DNA of 59,608 nt from Verrucomicrobiota bacterium. GTDB taxonomy: Bacteria; Verrucomicrobiota; Kiritimatiellia; CAJWTS01. Within the stretch, counting starts at the first letter, position 1. Each line of letters starts with the position of its first letter. Where the stretch lies: the NCBI GenBank assembly GCA_027623315.1, contig JAQBYD010000018.1:1-59608 (forward strand), in the 5' to 3' direction. This document shows, piece after piece, positions 40,884 to 52,975 of this stretch. The notes under the pieces were generated by a model. It saw only the letters and a program-made list of their open reading frames with translations. It was not told the DNA's origin and ran no database searches. A program made the translations under genes and the position numbers.

Positions 40884-41879
40884 ATGTTCGGACGCAAAGC
40901 CATTCCGGTGGCGGTCAGCCTTCTGTGCGCCGTTTCCGTACTCACCGCGCCAGCCCAGGAGCCGATCCAGGATTCCGCCTACGAGAACCGCCTGGAGACG
41001 AAGGCCGTGCGTAAACGACGCAGCGCCCTGCGCCGGCCGAAAAAGGACACCCCCGAGGAGCAACTTCACTACGCGCTGGACCTCCGCAACAACGGGAAGC
41101 TGCGCAAGGCGGCCCAGCAGTACCGTGCGCTCGTGCACCATTGGCACGAAAGCGAGCAGGCCACATACGCGCAACTGGCCTACGCCGAGATCCTCGAAGC
41201 CCAGAAGAAATACGCGCAGGCGTTCAAGGAGTATCAATACCTTCTCGATTTCTACGGAAGCAACTATCCTTACGAGGATGTGCTCGAACGACAATTCAGG
41301 ATCGCCCATACACTCATGACCGGCCGGCGCGGTGAGGCGCTCGGCTTCGACGGCTTCCGCGACCCCGCGCGCGCACTGCCGTTCCTCGAGCAGGTCATCG
41401 AGAGCGCACCGAACGGCAAGTACAGCGCGGTGTCGCAGTTCTACATCGGCGTGATCCATGAAGACGCCAAGGATTACGTCGATGCCGTATCCGCATACGA
41501 GATGCTGCTCTATCGCTACCCTCGAAGCAGCCATGCAGCCGATGGCGCATTTCGACGCGCCAACTCCCTGGTTGAACTCGCCAGGCGGGCAGCCAACGAT
41601 GAAGCCGCTGCCGAGGAAGCCATGGCCGCCCTGGCGCAGTTCATCCGCCGCTTCCCCGAACACGAGGGCATTGCCCAGGCACAGAAATCCCTCGACGCTC
41701 TGAGAGTGCGCGTTTCGACCAAGCACTACCAGATTGCCGAGTTTTACGACCGAATCGCACGGCGTCCCGAAGCGGCGCTGATCAGTTACCGTTATTACGT
41801 ACAACGATTCCCCTACACCGAACTCGCCACGGCGGCGGAGAAAAGAATCGAAGCGCTTGAAGCGGAGTCTACACCATGA
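40884..41879 (+). CDS. BamD-like outer membrane TPR protein
   Basis: A 331-residue exported protein. Signal peptide 1-25 (IPVAVSLLCAVSVLTAPAQ, no convincing lipobox). From about 55 to 320 it is a chain of TPR helices with YfiO/BamD style segments: LHYALDLRNNGKLRKAAQQYRALVHHW, AYAEILEAQKKYAQAFKEYQYLLDFY, AVSQFYIGVIHEDAKDYVDAVSAYEMLLYRYPRSSHAADGAF, ALISYRYYVQRFPYTELATAA. BamD scaffolds beta-barrel insertion (e.g. of LptD). It overlaps lptE by 4 bp, making a joint envelope-assembly operon. The absence of a clear lipid-attachment Cys is odd for BamD. Confidence 0.78.
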   Translation: MFGRKAIPVAVSLLCAVSVLTAPAQEPIQDSAYENRLETKAVRKRRSALRRPKKDTPEEQLHYALDLRNNGKLRKAAQQYRALVHHWHESEQATYAQLAYAEILEAQKKYAQAFKEYQYLLDFYGSNYPYEDVLERQFRIAHTLMTGRRGEALGFDGFRDPARALPFLEQVIESAPNGKYSAVSQFYIGVIHEDAKDYVDAVSAYEMLLYRYPRSSHAADGAFRRANSLVELARRAANDEAAAEEAMAALAQFIRRFPEHEGIAQAQKSLDALRVRVSTKHYQIAEFYDRIARRPEAALISYRYYVQRFPYTELATAAEKRIEALEAESTP

Positions 41880-42376
41880 AAAGTTGGCCTGTTTTACTCG
41901 GCATCGCACTGTGTCTCGGTGGCTGCGCATCATACCAGCTTGGATCGACCCTCCCGAAGGATATCCAATCGGTCTATATTCCCGTATTCACCAATGAAAC
42001 CGACGAACCCGGAGTCGAAAGCGAAACGACCCTGGCCGCCATCCGGGAATTCCAAAACGACGGGGCTCTGCGCGTCACGACGGAGGACTCGGCAGACCTG
42101 ATCCTCACGGTGACGGTCAGGGAGTTCCAACTCAAGCCGCTTCGCTACAAGCGCGAGCAGGCCACGACCGCCGAGGAATACCGGTTGACCCTGGTCGCCG
42201 ACATCGTCGCAACGCGCACCTCCGACGGGAGTGTCCTTGCGGAACGCACGCACCTCGAGGGCGACGCAGAGTTCACGCTCGCCAGCGACATGCGCGCCGC
42301 CAAGCGCGACGCCCTTCCAGTCGCCGCAAAAGATCTTGCACACAAGATCGTCGAAGCCGTCGTCGAGTCCTGGTAG
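41876..42376 (+). CDS. lptE: LPS-assembly lipoprotein LptE
   Basis: A 166-residue lipoprotein: signal with lipobox LCLGGC (Cys about 18), then the LptE alpha/beta sandwich: SVYIPVFTNETDEPGVESETTLAAIREFQNDGALRVT, ADLILTVTVREFQLKPLRY, EEYRLTLVADIVATRTSDGSVL. It plugs the LptD barrel at the outer membrane. The ATG overlaps the stop of the BamD-like gene (ATGA), and the stop codon is the first base of a large terminator stem. Confidence 0.9.
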   Translation: MKSWPVLLGIALCLGGCASYQLGSTLPKDIQSVYIPVFTNETDEPGVESETTLAAIREFQNDGALRVTTEDSADLILTVTVREFQLKPLRYKREQATTAEEYRLTLVADIVATRTSDGSVLAERTHLEGDAEFTLASDMRAAKRDALPVAAKDLAHKIVEAVVESW

Positions 42377-42462
42377 AAAATTCACGGCCTGAAAGTCCGG
42401 CTCTTGGCCGGCCGATGCATCAGACCCGCCGTGGAAGGCCCACTTTCAGGCCGCGAATTTTC
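42376..42462. terminator. Bidirectional terminator spanning stop to stop between lptE and thiE
   Basis: The arm starting GAAAATTC...CCTGAAAGT at 42376-42396 is inverted at 42442-42462 with one mismatch in 21 positions; the loop is 45 bp and holds a second CCGGC-type stem. The stem starts on the last base of the lptE stop and ends next to the thiE stop, with A/T tracts at both outer ends, as expected of a terminator used by both converging genes. Confidence 0.78.
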
Positions 42463-43119
42463 CTAATGGGCCCCGGTCATCGCGGTCAGGAAGCGTCGTG
42501 CCGCAGCGACCGGATCATCCGCGGCTGTCACGGCGGTGACGACGGCGATCGTCGTCGCCCCCTCGCGGAGGAGATCGGACACGTGGTGGAGCTTGATGCC
42601 GCCCATCACGGTGAACGGAACACGGGCCACGGCCGCGATCTCTCGCAGTCCCTCGAGCCCCAGGAACGCGTCGCCCCACGCCTTCGTCCGCGTCTCGAAA
42701 AGCGGGCCGATGTTGATGTACGACGCGCCCTCGTCCTGCGCCTTGTACGCCTCCTCCACCGAGTGCGTTGAAGCACCCAGAATCAGGTCCGGCGCACGCC
42801 CGCGAGTCTCCGCGATGGGGGCGTCGTCCAACCCAAGATGGACCCCGTCGGCACCTACCTCGAGTGCGGTATCCACGTCGTCATTCACGATCAACAACGC
42901 GCCGGCATCCGCGGTCATGGCGCGAATCTCGGCCGCCAGCGCGCGAAATTCGCGATTCGGCAACTCTTTTTCGCGCAATTGGATGAGTCGCACACCGGCC
43001 GATAAGGCCGCCGCGACAATCTGAGGCGTCGTGCGGCCGGCCGAAAGAGGCTGCGAGGTCACGAGGTATAGCCCCGCCTCGCAAAAGCGCGCCATGCGCT
43101 GGCCGTGGAGATCGCTCAT
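42463..43119 (-). CDS. thiE: Thiamine-phosphate synthase
   Basis: A 218-residue TIM barrel: [27 protein letters not shown] (substrate pyrophosphate Arg), [61 protein letters not shown] and [11 protein letters not shown]. It joins the hydroxymethylpyrimidine diphosphate and thiazole phosphate to thiamine phosphate. ATGA overlap with the thiSG gene gives coupled translation. Confidence 0.95.
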   Translation of the reverse strand: MSDLHGQRMARFCEAGLYLVTSQPLSAGRTTPQIVAAALSAGVRLIQLREKELPNREFRALAAEIRAMTADAGALLIVNDDVDTALEVGADGVHLGLDDAPIAETRGRAPDLILGASTHSVEEAYKAQDEGASYINIGPLFETRTKAWGDAFLGLEGLREIAAVARVPFTVMGGIKLHHVSDLLREGATTIAVVTAVTAADDPVAAARRFLTAMTGAH

Positions 43120-44105
43120 GCGTCTGAAAGGAACGAGGTCAGCGGACTCGTCGCGACGGCTTCGGCTCCGATCGACATCAGGCCGGCGCGCCGCGCGGCG
43201 ACTCCGGTCTCAACCGCGCAAGCAAAGGCCTGCGCCATGCGTGGCGGGTCTCCCGCCGTCGCCACCGCACTGTTGACCAATACGGCGTCCGCACCCATTT
43301 CCATCGCCTGCGTCGCCTCCGATGGCGAGCGAAGTCCAGCGTCGACAATGACGGGCACGTTGCTCTCGCGCACGATGATGCGAAGCATATCCGCGGAGGC
43401 CAGCCCTCGCCCGCTACCGATGGCCGATCCCAGGGGCATCACAGCGGCGCATCCGACGTCTTCCAGCCGTTTGGCCAGGACCGGGTCGGCCGGCATGTAC
43501 GGAAGCACGATAAATCCTTCTTGAACCAACGCTTCGGAGGCCTTGAGCGTCTCGATGGGATCCGGGAGCAAATGATGAGGATTGGGGTGGATCTCAACCT
43601 TGACCAGTCGACTGCCGCTCAATTCGCGTCCAAGGCGCGCGGCGCGAATCGCTTCGATGGCGTTGAGCGCACCCGAGGTGTTGGGCACGAGCGTCACGTC
43701 AGCCAACTCCGCCAGCGGCGCCAGGAGATCATCATCCGCAAAATTCAGGTTGAAGCGCTTGAGCGCGACGGTCACGAGTTGCACACGCGCTGCGCGCACG
43801 GACGCAATCATTTGATCGACGCTGGAGAACTTCCCCGTGCCCAGGATCAGTCGCGACCGGAATGAGAGGTCGCCCAGTTGAAGGACTTCGGAGGAATCTG
43901 GCGAAGTTCCGCCACCAACGAACGTCACCACCTCAACCGAATCCCCCGCAGCGAGTGCGCGTCCGGCCTGCTCGCTTCGCGGGACGACTTCCGAATTGAC
44001 CATCACCGCCACGCGCTCCGCGTCCGCACCCATCTTTTGCAATAATGCGAAAATAGAGGTCTCCTCGTCACAGTCGACGTCCTCTCCGTTGACATGTATT
44101 CTCAT
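43116..44105 (-). CDS. thiG: ThiS-ThiG fusion: sulfur carrier and thiazole synthase
   Basis: A 329-residue fusion. Residues 1-66 are ThiS ([38 protein letters not shown]), with the GG that is normally the free C-terminus now followed by a linker TSPDSSEV. Residues 75-329 are Thi[38 protein letters not shown]169 in [10 protein letters not shown] as the Schiff-base lysine, [20 protein letters not shown], and [34 protein letters not shown]. Thiocarboxylation of an internal GG would need cleavage; fused forms are known. Start 44105 (MRIHVNG). No TPP riboswitch is seen upstream. Confidence 0.9.
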   Translation of the reverse strand: MRIHVNGEDVDCDEETSIFALLQKMGADAERVAVMVNSEVVPRSEQAGRALAAGDSVEVVTFVGGGTSPDSSEVLQLGDLSFRSRLILGTGKFSSVDQMIASVRAARVQLVTVALKRFNLNFADDDLLAPLAELADVTLVPNTSGALNAIEAIRAARLGRELSGSRLVKVEIHPNPHHLLPDPIETLKASEALVQEGFIVLPYMPADPVLAKRLEDVGCAAVMPLGSAIGSGRGLASADMLRIIVRESNVPVIVDAGLRSPSEATQAMEMGADAVLVNSAVATAGDPPRMAQAFACAVETGVAARRAGLMSIGAEAVATSPLTSFLSDA

Positions 44106-44360
44106 ATTCTCCCTGTTTTCAATACGATCGCAGATCAAATCTATAGCGTTTGATGCATTTGCGCAAGGGATGCCTCACCCATTTCGCGGCCAATTCGCAT
44201 CCGCCGAAACTTTAATTTTTTGCTGGTTGCTTTCAATTTCCGCGTCCGGTAGCTTTTTCCGTTTCTGCCCAGTCATAAATTCGGTGCACATCCGCATTTG
44301 CGCGGGGCAGATTTCGGTCGGTATCGTCGTATCTTCTTAACCTGAAAGACAACACGTAAT

Positions 44361-46292
<1,932 letters not shown>

Positions 46293-46349
46293 GGGCTCGC
46301 GTCGGGTCCCGGTTGGCGTCGCACGCAGGAAAGGCGTCGTGCCTCGCGT

Positions 46350-47618
46350 ATGACAAATGTTGTCCAGACGTTGGAGGAACGCGGTCTGCTTGAGGCCCTG
46401 ACGAGTCCGGACATCCGCGAACTCGTCGAATCGCCGACCGTCGTCTACGCCGGTTTCGATCCAACCTCCGACAGCCTGCAGGTCGGCAACCTGGTCGCCA
46501 TCATTGGACTGTGCCATTTCCAGCGCGCAGGTCACCGCGTCATCGCGCTGGCCGGCGGCGCGACCGGGCTCATCGGCGATCCCTCCGGAAAGGCCGCGGA
46601 ACGGGACCTCCCAACCGTCGAAGCGATCGAGGCTAACGTGGTCGGAATTCGCGAGAACCTCTCCCGCTTTCTCGACTTCAACCACCCCACCGTGCCGGCC
46701 GGCATCGTGAATAACGCAGACTGGATGGCAGGATACGGGTACCTGCAGTTCCTGCGCGATGTCGGCAAGCACTTCCGCATGGGCACCATGATCGGGAAAG
46801 ACCATGTCCGCGCGCGGCTCGAGGGCGAGTCGGGAATGAGCTACGCCGAATTCAGCTACCAGATCCTGCAGGCCTATGACTTTCTGCATCTGCTGGACAA
46901 GGAGGGCTGTCGCGTTCAGCTCGGAGGCTCCGATCAGTGGGGCAATATCACGGCCGGCATCGACCTGATCCATAAACTGCGCGGCGAGTCGGCGCATGGC
47001 GTCACCATCCCCCTCGTCTGCGACAGTTCCGGTCAGAAATTCGGCAAAAGCGAAGGTAACGCGGTCTTCCTCGATAGCCGAAAAACGTCATGCTACGATT
47101 TCTACCAGTTCTTCCTGCGCACCGAGGACGCGGACGCCGAGCGCTTTCTCAAGATCTTCACATTTCTTGAGCTGCCTGAAATCGACGCGCTGGTCAAAGC
47201 GGCCGAGAGGGACCCGCAGAAGCGAATCACGCAAGCGCGACTCGCCGAAGAAGTCACGCGCATGGTGCATGGCGACGACGGCGTACGTATTGCGCAGCGC
47301 GCCAGCGACGTCCTGTTCGGTGGCGAACTCACGAATATCAGCGCAGACGATCTGCTCGCAATCTTTGTGGACGTCCCCTCGACCGAACTCCCGCTGGACG
47401 CGATTGCCGGGAAGGCGGTTGTTGATATCGCCGTCGAATCGGGCCTGGTCAAGAGCAAGGGCGAGGCTCGACGCCTGATCGCAAACGGCGGCCTCTACGT
47501 CAACAATCAACGCGTCGCATCCGCGGATGCGACCGTCGCGAAATCTCACCTGGTGGATCGGCGCGTGCTGGTACTTCGATCTGGAAAGCGCAGCTACCGC
47601 CTCGTGAAGGTTGTGTAG
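46350..47618 (+). CDS. tyrS: Tyrosyl-tRNA synthetase
   Basis: A 422-residue class I aminoacyl-tRNA synthetase: VVYAGFDPTSDSLQVGNLV (HIGH-like region), GATGLIGDPSGK, YAEFSYQILQAYDFLHLL, QLGGSDQWGNI, and KFGKSEGNAVFLD (KMSKS equivalent). The C-terminus (VDIAVESGLVKSKGEARRLIANGGLYVNNQ) is an S4-like RNA-binding domain. Its stop codon touches the uvrA start codon. Confidence 0.96.
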   Translation: MTNVVQTLEERGLLEALTSPDIRELVESPTVVYAGFDPTSDSLQVGNLVAIIGLCHFQRAGHRVIALAGGATGLIGDPSGKAAERDLPTVEAIEANVVGIRENLSRFLDFNHPTVPAGIVNNADWMAGYGYLQFLRDVGKHFRMGTMIGKDHVRARLEGESGMSYAEFSYQILQAYDFLHLLDKEGCRVQLGGSDQWGNITAGIDLIHKLRGESAHGVTIPLVCDSSGQKFGKSEGNAVFLDSRKTSCYDFYQFFLRTEDADAERFLKIFTFLELPEIDALVKAAERDPQKRITQARLAEEVTRMVHGDDGVRIAQRASDVLFGGELTNISADDLLAIFVDVPSTELPLDAIAGKAVVDIAVESGLVKSKGEARRLIANGGLYVNNQRVASADATVAKSHLVDRRVLVLRSGKRSYRLVKVV

Positions 47619-50453
47619 ATGGAGAACGGGCAGATCGTTGTCTCGGGGGCCCGGGAACACAACCTGAAGAACATCGAGGTCACGATCCCGCGCGGAAGCC
47701 TGACCGTCATCACCGGCATCAGCGGATCGGGCAAATCCTCTCTCGCATTCGACACGCTCTACGCGGAGGGCCAGCGGCGCTATGTCGAGAGCCTCTCGGC
47801 GTACGCGCGTCAGTTTCTGAACCAGATGCAGAAGCCCGATGTCGACTTCATTGACGGCCTGTCACCCGCCATCGCGATCGAGCAACGCACGGCCGGCTCG
47901 AACCCGCGATCCATCGTCGCCACGGCTACCGAGGTACACGATTACCTGCGCCTGCTCTTCGGCCATCTCGGGCAGCCGCACTGCCCTCGCTGCGCTCGCG
48001 AGGTCTCTCCACAATCTCCCCAACAGATCGTCGAACACCTGCTTCAACTTCCGAATCGCGCACGACTCTCCTTACTGGCCCCGCTGGTGAGCGGGCAGAA
48101 GGGATCACACGACGATCTCATCGCTTCGCTTCGCAAGCAGGGGTTTCTACGCATTCGCATCGACGGTGAGATCTGCGAGATCGAGAGCGCTCCCAAACTA
48201 CGCAAGCGCGATTTGCATACGATCGACGTCGTCGTGGACCGGTTGCTGGTGACGACCAAGATCCGGTCGCGCCTGACCGACTCCGTGGAACTTGCCCTCA
48301 AGCATGGTGATGGCAAGATGATTGCCGTCGTCCAGGAGGACGGAACTGACGCGCGGGATGTCCTCTACTCCGAGCACAACGCCTGCGCCGAGTGCGGCAT
48401 CAGCTTCCCTGTACTTCAGCCCCGCCACTTTTCCTTTAACAGCCCCTACGGCGCATGTCCGAAATGCTCCGGCCTCGGCACCTACCTCGTCTTCGATCCC
48501 GAACTGATCATTCCCGACACCACGGTGTCGCTCAAGGACGGAGCCATTCACGCCTGGCGCCGCGGCGGGCGACGCCTGATCGTCTACTACAACGGCCTCC
48601 TGCGCTCCCTGGCCAAGCATTACAAATTCAGTCTCGAGGAGCCGTACGAGAAACTTACAGAGTCCCTTCGCGACATGATCTGGAACGGCTCCGGCGATGA
48701 GGAAGTCGAGTTCGGCTACTGGCGCGGCGGCGGCCACAAAAAGTACAAGAAACCCTTCGAGGGTGTATGGCCGAACCTCTTGCGCCGGTACGAGGAGACC
48801 AAGAGCGAATACACACGCCAACGCCTGCGCGGGTACATGACGCGCCGCCCGTGCCCCGATTGCGAAGGCAAACGCCTCAAGCCGCAGGTCCTCGCCTGCA
48901 CGGTATCCGGGAAGTCGATCGTCGACGTAACCGGCATGACCATCGGAGACGCACACCGCTTTTTCACCACCCTGGATCTCACGGAGACGGAGCAGCACAT
49001 CGCCGGCGAGGTCGTGCGTGAGATCACGAAGCGATTGCGCTTCATGTCGGACATTGGGCTGGACTATCTCACGCTGAATCGCGAAAGCGGCACGTTGTCC
49101 GGCGGCGAGGCCCAACGCATCCGCCTGGCCACCCAGATCGGCGCGGGCCTGGTCGGCGTGCTCTACGTGCTGGATGAGCCCAGCATTGGCCTGCACCAGC
49201 GCGATAATGCTCGCCTGATCGACACGCTGAAGCAATTGCGCGACACCGGCAACACGGTCGTCGTCGTGGAACATGATGCGGAGACCATTCGCAGCGCGGA
49301 CTACGTCGTCGACCTCGGGCCCGGCGCAGGCCATTTGGGTGGAGAGGTCATCGCGCAAGGCACGGTCGCCGAACTCCTGAAGTGCCGGCGCTCACTGACG
49401 GCGCAATACATGAATCGAAAAGTGGCGATCCAGACCCCAACGCGGCGCCGTAAGCCTTCCGCCGGAATGCTCAAGATACTCGGTGCGGCGGCGAACAACC
49501 TGAAGCATATCAACGTTTCGATCCCGCTCGGCGTCTTCGTATGCATCACGGGCGTCTCGGGCAGCGGAAAGAGCACGCTCGTCGACGATATCCTCCGCAA
49601 CGTGATATTCCGTGAGCTCTACCGGTCACGCGCGCTCCCCGGCAAACACGACAGGATCGAGGGACTCGACAAGATCGATAAGGCCATCGTCATCGACCAG
49701 TCGCCCATCGGCCGCACGCCGCGCAGCAACCCGGCAACGTACACGGGCGCGTTCACGCACATCAGGAAACTCATGGCCGACCTGCCGGCCTCCAAGGTCC
49801 GCGGCTACGGAGCTGGACGCTACAGTTTCAACGTGAAGGGCGGACGCTGCGAGACGTGTCGCGGGGACGGCACGATTCGCCTGGAGATGCATTTTCTGCC
49901 GGACGTGTTTGTGCCGTGCGAAGTCTGCCGCGGCAGCCGTTACAACGAGGAAACGCTTACCGTTCAGTACAGTGGGTGCAACATCAGCCAGATCTTGAAT
50001 ATGACGATCGACGAGGCGCTCTCGTTCTTTGAAAACATTCCTGCCATTGCGACGCGCCTCAAGACGCTATCGGAGGTGGGCCTCGGATACCTGCAACTCG
50101 GGCAATCGGCCACGACGCTGTCGGGAGGCGAAGCCCAGCGAATTAAACTGTCGTCCGAACTCGCCAAGAAGGCCACGGGAAATACGCTATATATGCTCGA
50201 CGAACCGACAACCGGCCTGCATTTTGCCGATGTCGATCGCCTGCTAGGGGTCCTGAATCGTCTGTGTGACGCCGGCAATACGGTCCTCGTCATCGAACAC
50301 AACCTCGACGTGATCAAGAGTGCTGATTATATTATCGACCTCGGTCCCGAAGGAGGCGACGCCGGCGGCCGGGTCGTCGCCAAGGGCACGCCGGAGAAGA
50401 TCGCGGAGTGCAAGGAATCGTATACCGGGCGGTTTTTGAAACAGGCACTATGA
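47619..50453 (+). CDS. uvrA: Excinuclease ABC subunit A
   Basis: A 944-residue protein with two ABC modules: Walker A GISGSGKSSLAF near 31 and GVSGSGKSTLVDD near 646; signatures LSGGEAQRIRLATQIG and LSGGEAQRIKLSSELA; zinc motifs with CAEC/CPKC (near 253-276) and CETC/CEVC (near 747-770). It finds bulky lesions and loads UvrB for nucleotide excision repair. ATG begins on the base after the tyrS stop. Confidence 0.97.
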   Translation: MENGQIVVSGAREHNLKNIEVTIPRGSLTVITGISGSGKSSLAFDTLYAEGQRRYVESLSAYARQFLNQMQKPDVDFIDGLSPAIAIEQRTAGSNPRSIVATATEVHDYLRLLFGHLGQPHCPRCAREVSPQSPQQIVEHLLQLPNRARLSLLAPLVSGQKGSHDDLIASLRKQGFLRIRIDGEICEIESAPKLRKRDLHTIDVVVDRLLVTTKIRSRLTDSVELALKHGDGKMIAVVQEDGTDARDVLYSEHNACAECGISFPVLQPRHFSFNSPYGACPKCSGLGTYLVFDPELIIPDTTVSLKDGAIHAWRRGGRRLIVYYNGLLRSLAKHYKFSLEEPYEKLTESLRDMIWNGSGDEEVEFGYWRGGGHKKYKKPFEGVWPNLLRRYEETKSEYTRQRLRGYMTRRPCPDCEGKRLKPQVLACTVSGKSIVDVTGMTIGDAHRFFTTLDLTETEQHIAGEVVREITKRLRFMSDIGLDYLTLNRESGTLSGGEAQRIRLATQIGAGLVGVLYVLDEPSIGLHQRDNARLIDTLKQLRDTGNTVVVVEHDAETIRSADYVVDLGPGAGHLGGEVIAQGTVAELLKCRRSLTAQYMNRKVAIQTPTRRRKPSAGMLKILGAAANNLKHINVSIPLGVFVCITGVSGSGKSTLVDDILRNVIFRELYRSRALPGKHDRIEGLDKIDKAIVIDQSPIGRTPRSNPATYTGAFTHIRKLMADLPASKVRGYGAGRYSFNVKGGRCETCRGDGTIRLEMHFLPDVFVPCEVCRGSRYNEETLTVQYSGCNISQILNMTIDEALSFFENIPAIATRLKTLSEVGLGYLQLGQSATTLSGGEAQRIKLSSELAKKATGNTLYMLDEPTTGLHFADVDRLLGVLNRLCDAGNTVLVIEHNLDVIKSADYIIDLGPEGGDAGGRVVAKGTPEKIAECKESYTGRFLKQAL

Positions 50454-52975
50454 ATCGGCTTACTATCTTTACGCTTTCAACCGTGCTTGCAGCGATGGCG
50501 TGCGCATCACGCGCTGAGCCCAGCGAGCCGAGCGGGGCGGCACCGCTCGTGCTCGGACGCGCGGCGCTCGAGGACGGACTCTACGAGATCGCACAGAAAT
50601 ATCTACGTGCGGCGCTGAGCGAAACGGGGGCCGACAAGCCCGAAATTCGCCTCCTGCTGGCCCGTGCACTCCACGGAAGCGAGGCCTACGCCGCGATGGG
50701 CGAGGAACTGGATCGCATTCCGACCGCGGGGTCCAGCCCGGCCCAACTCGGATCACGCACGTTTTGGAAAGCCGTCTCAAAGTACGAACTCGGGCGCTCC
50801 GTCGAAGCCAACGAACTCATCGCCGATTTTGAGGAGCGTTATCCCGGCCATCCGGATACCGCTGACGTACGGCGGCTTCGCGCATCCTGCTACCTGCACC
50901 TGAGCGAACTCGAAAAGGCAATCGAGGTCTTCGCCCTCCTCGACCGGGAGCATGCTGACGAGCCGCGCGCACGGGAATCCCGACTGGACTGCGCCAAGGC
51001 GCTACTCGCCCTCGATCGAATTCCTGAGGCACGGGAGCTGCTCACCCAACTGTCCGACCCGGGCGAGAAGCACGACATTCGCATGCAGGCCCTCGCCTGG
51101 CTCGGACAGATTGGAATCCAGCAACAGGAATGGGATGCGGCAGCCGCGGCACTGCAGACCATCGCGGGCGACACGAATGCCCCGCTCAACTCCCGCAGCA
51201 AGGCATGGTCCTCACTCGCCGAGATCATGGAGGCCACAAATAATCTCGACGGAGCCGCACAGGCGCTCGGAACCGCCATCGATCAGGCGCCAGACGACGA
51301 GACCCGGCAGAACCTGCAGGTCGTCCTCGGCCAGATCCTCCTTCGCGTCGGCCGCCTGGACGATGGCATCGCGCGCCTTAAGGAGTACATCAAGAACGCC
51401 ACCGACACGCCGCTCGCCGGGGCGCTGCAATTGACCCTCGCCGACGCGCTTCTCGAGAATCACGACAACGCGCGTGCCGCCGAAGAGTTTCAGCGCTACC
51501 TCGAGACCTTCGCCGATGAAGCCGGCACCGCCCGGGCATACGAGGGGCGGGGCTGGGCCTTGCTGCGCATGAGCGGCCGCTACGCGGAAGCCGCGCATGC
51601 TTTCGAGAAAGCCTACGCGGGACATGTCTCCGCCGAGGCCCGCAGCAGGACGCTCTTCAGCGTCGCAAACGCCTATTTCGCGAACGAGCAGTACTCCCGG
51701 GCCACATCGGCATACGAATCGTTCACGAACGTATTCAACGACTCCACGCTCGTAGGCGGCGCGGTGTACCAGATCGGGGAGTGCAAGGTTCGTAGCGGGG
51801 AGACCAACGCGGCCGAGCAAATCTTTATGGGTCTCGCCGACTTGGATCCCGAATCCTCCGTGGCCGGCCGGGCGCTGCTGCGTACCGCGGAGTTGAAGCA
51901 GGCCGACCAGAAACCGTTCGATGCCATCGTCCTCTTTGACCGGGTTCTCGAGACCAGCACCAACAACGAGATAACGGTCAGCGCACGGCATCTACGCGGC
52001 CTGGCGCACTATCAACTCTATCGTTTCCAGGAGGCCCTTAGCGACTTCTCGACGTTGCAAACCCAGACGACGAACATGATGGTTCGCCAGCATGCCGCGT
52101 TCATGGCCGGATGCAGCCACTACATGCTCTCGCGACATCAAGCAGCGCTTTCGGCGTGGAGCGACATCGCCACGAATTACCCCGCCTCCGAATGGGCTGC
52201 GCATGCACGCTTCTGGACCGGCAAACACTACTGGAACCAGCGTCAGTACGCGTTGGCCGAGACGAGCTTCCTGGAAATCGCCAAACAGTTTCCCGATCAA
52301 CCGATCGCCGCGTTCGCGTGGCTGCGGGCCGGCCGGGCCGCCATGGAACTCAAGGAGTTCTCGCGTGCGTCGCAGCACTTCACCGAGCTCGCACGGCAGC
52401 ATCCAAAGCGCACCGACCTGCTGCCGGAAGCGCGATTCCTGCAAGCAAAGGCCAGGAGCAAACTGGGGAATTATCCGGATGCCATTCTTATCTACGATGA
52501 GATCATCAATAACTATCCCAAGCATCGCCTCGTCGACAACGCATCGCGACGCAAAGGCGATATTCACTTCTCGCTCGGGGCCGCGGAGCCGGAGCGCTAC
52601 AAGGAGGCGATCCGTGCCTTCCAGGCTGTGATCGCCAGCCCGACGGCCGACCTCGATCTCGTCCTGCACGCCGAGTACATGATCGGCCGCTGTCTCGAGC
52701 AGCTCGACCGTAAGCCGGATGCATTCGAACAATACTATAAGGTCATCGTTCACTTCTTTGACGAACGCACACGCGGCGTCTGGCCGAACGATGAAGCCAA
52801 ACTGTGGTTCTCACGTGCCGGATTCAATGCGTTTGAGCTTCTCGCCCAGGAGGGCCAGTGGCGAAGGGCAATCCAGATCCTGAGGCGCATCGTCGACGCC
52901 AACGTTCCGGCATCCATCGAAGCCCAGAAACGCATTGAGGAAATCCTGACGAAACGGTGGTGGATGACACCATGA
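50450..52975 (+). CDS. Exported large tetratricopeptide-repeat protein
   Basis: An 841-residue protein with an N-terminal signal (MNRLTIFTLSTVLAAMACAS) and about 18 TPR-like helical pairs from residue 30 to the end, for example AEEFQRYLETFADEAGTARAYEGRGWALLRMSGRY and AIQILRRIVDANVPASIEA. The MAC at the signal end is an imperfect lipobox. ATG 50450 overlaps the uvrA stop (ATGA), and exbB overlaps its end, so it belongs with the ExbB/ExbD/TonB-like set, likely a periplasmic partner of that system, as in other TPR-Exb-Ton operons. Its own function is unknown. Confidence 0.8.
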   Translation: MNRLTIFTLSTVLAAMACASRAEPSEPSGAAPLVLGRAALEDGLYEIAQKYLRAALSETGADKPEIRLLLARALHGSEAYAAMGEELDRIPTAGSSPAQLGSRTFWKAVSKYELGRSVEANELIADFEERYPGHPDTADVRRLRASCYLHLSELEKAIEVFALLDREHADEPRARESRLDCAKALLALDRIPEARELLTQLSDPGEKHDIRMQALAWLGQIGIQQQEWDAAAAALQTIAGDTNAPLNSRSKAWSSLAEIMEATNNLDGAAQALGTAIDQAPDDETRQNLQVVLGQILLRVGRLDDGIARLKEYIKNATDTPLAGALQLTLADALLENHDNARAAEEFQRYLETFADEAGTARAYEGRGWALLRMSGRYAEAAHAFEKAYAGHVSAEARSRTLFSVANAYFANEQYSRATSAYESFTNVFNDSTLVGGAVYQIGECKVRSGETNAAEQIFMGLADLDPESSVAGRALLRTAELKQADQKPFDAIVLFDRVLETSTNNEITVSARHLRGLAHYQLYRFQEALSDFSTLQTQTTNMMVRQHAAFMAGCSHYMLSRHQAALSAWSDIATNYPASEWAAHARFWTGKHYWNQRQYALAETSFLEIAKQFPDQPIAAFAWLRAGRAAMELKEFSRASQHFTELARQHPKRTDLLPEARFLQAKARSKLGNYPDAILIYDEIINNYPKHRLVDNASRRKGDIHFSLGAAEPERYKEAIRAFQAVIASPTADLDLVLHAEYMIGRCLEQLDRKPDAFEQYYKVIVHFFDERTRGVWPNDEAKLWFSRAGFNAFELLAQEGQWRRAIQILRRIVDANVPASIEAQKRIEEILTKRWWMTP

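Noticed and set aside
44106-44360. TPP riboswitch upstream of thiSG
   Set aside because: I looked on the minus strand for the CUGAGA and GAACCUGAUC-type motifs and found neither.
48198-49358. Open frame opposite uvrA
   Set aside because: It lies wholly within uvrA, whose ABC and zinc motifs are intact; no recognisable motif on the other strand.
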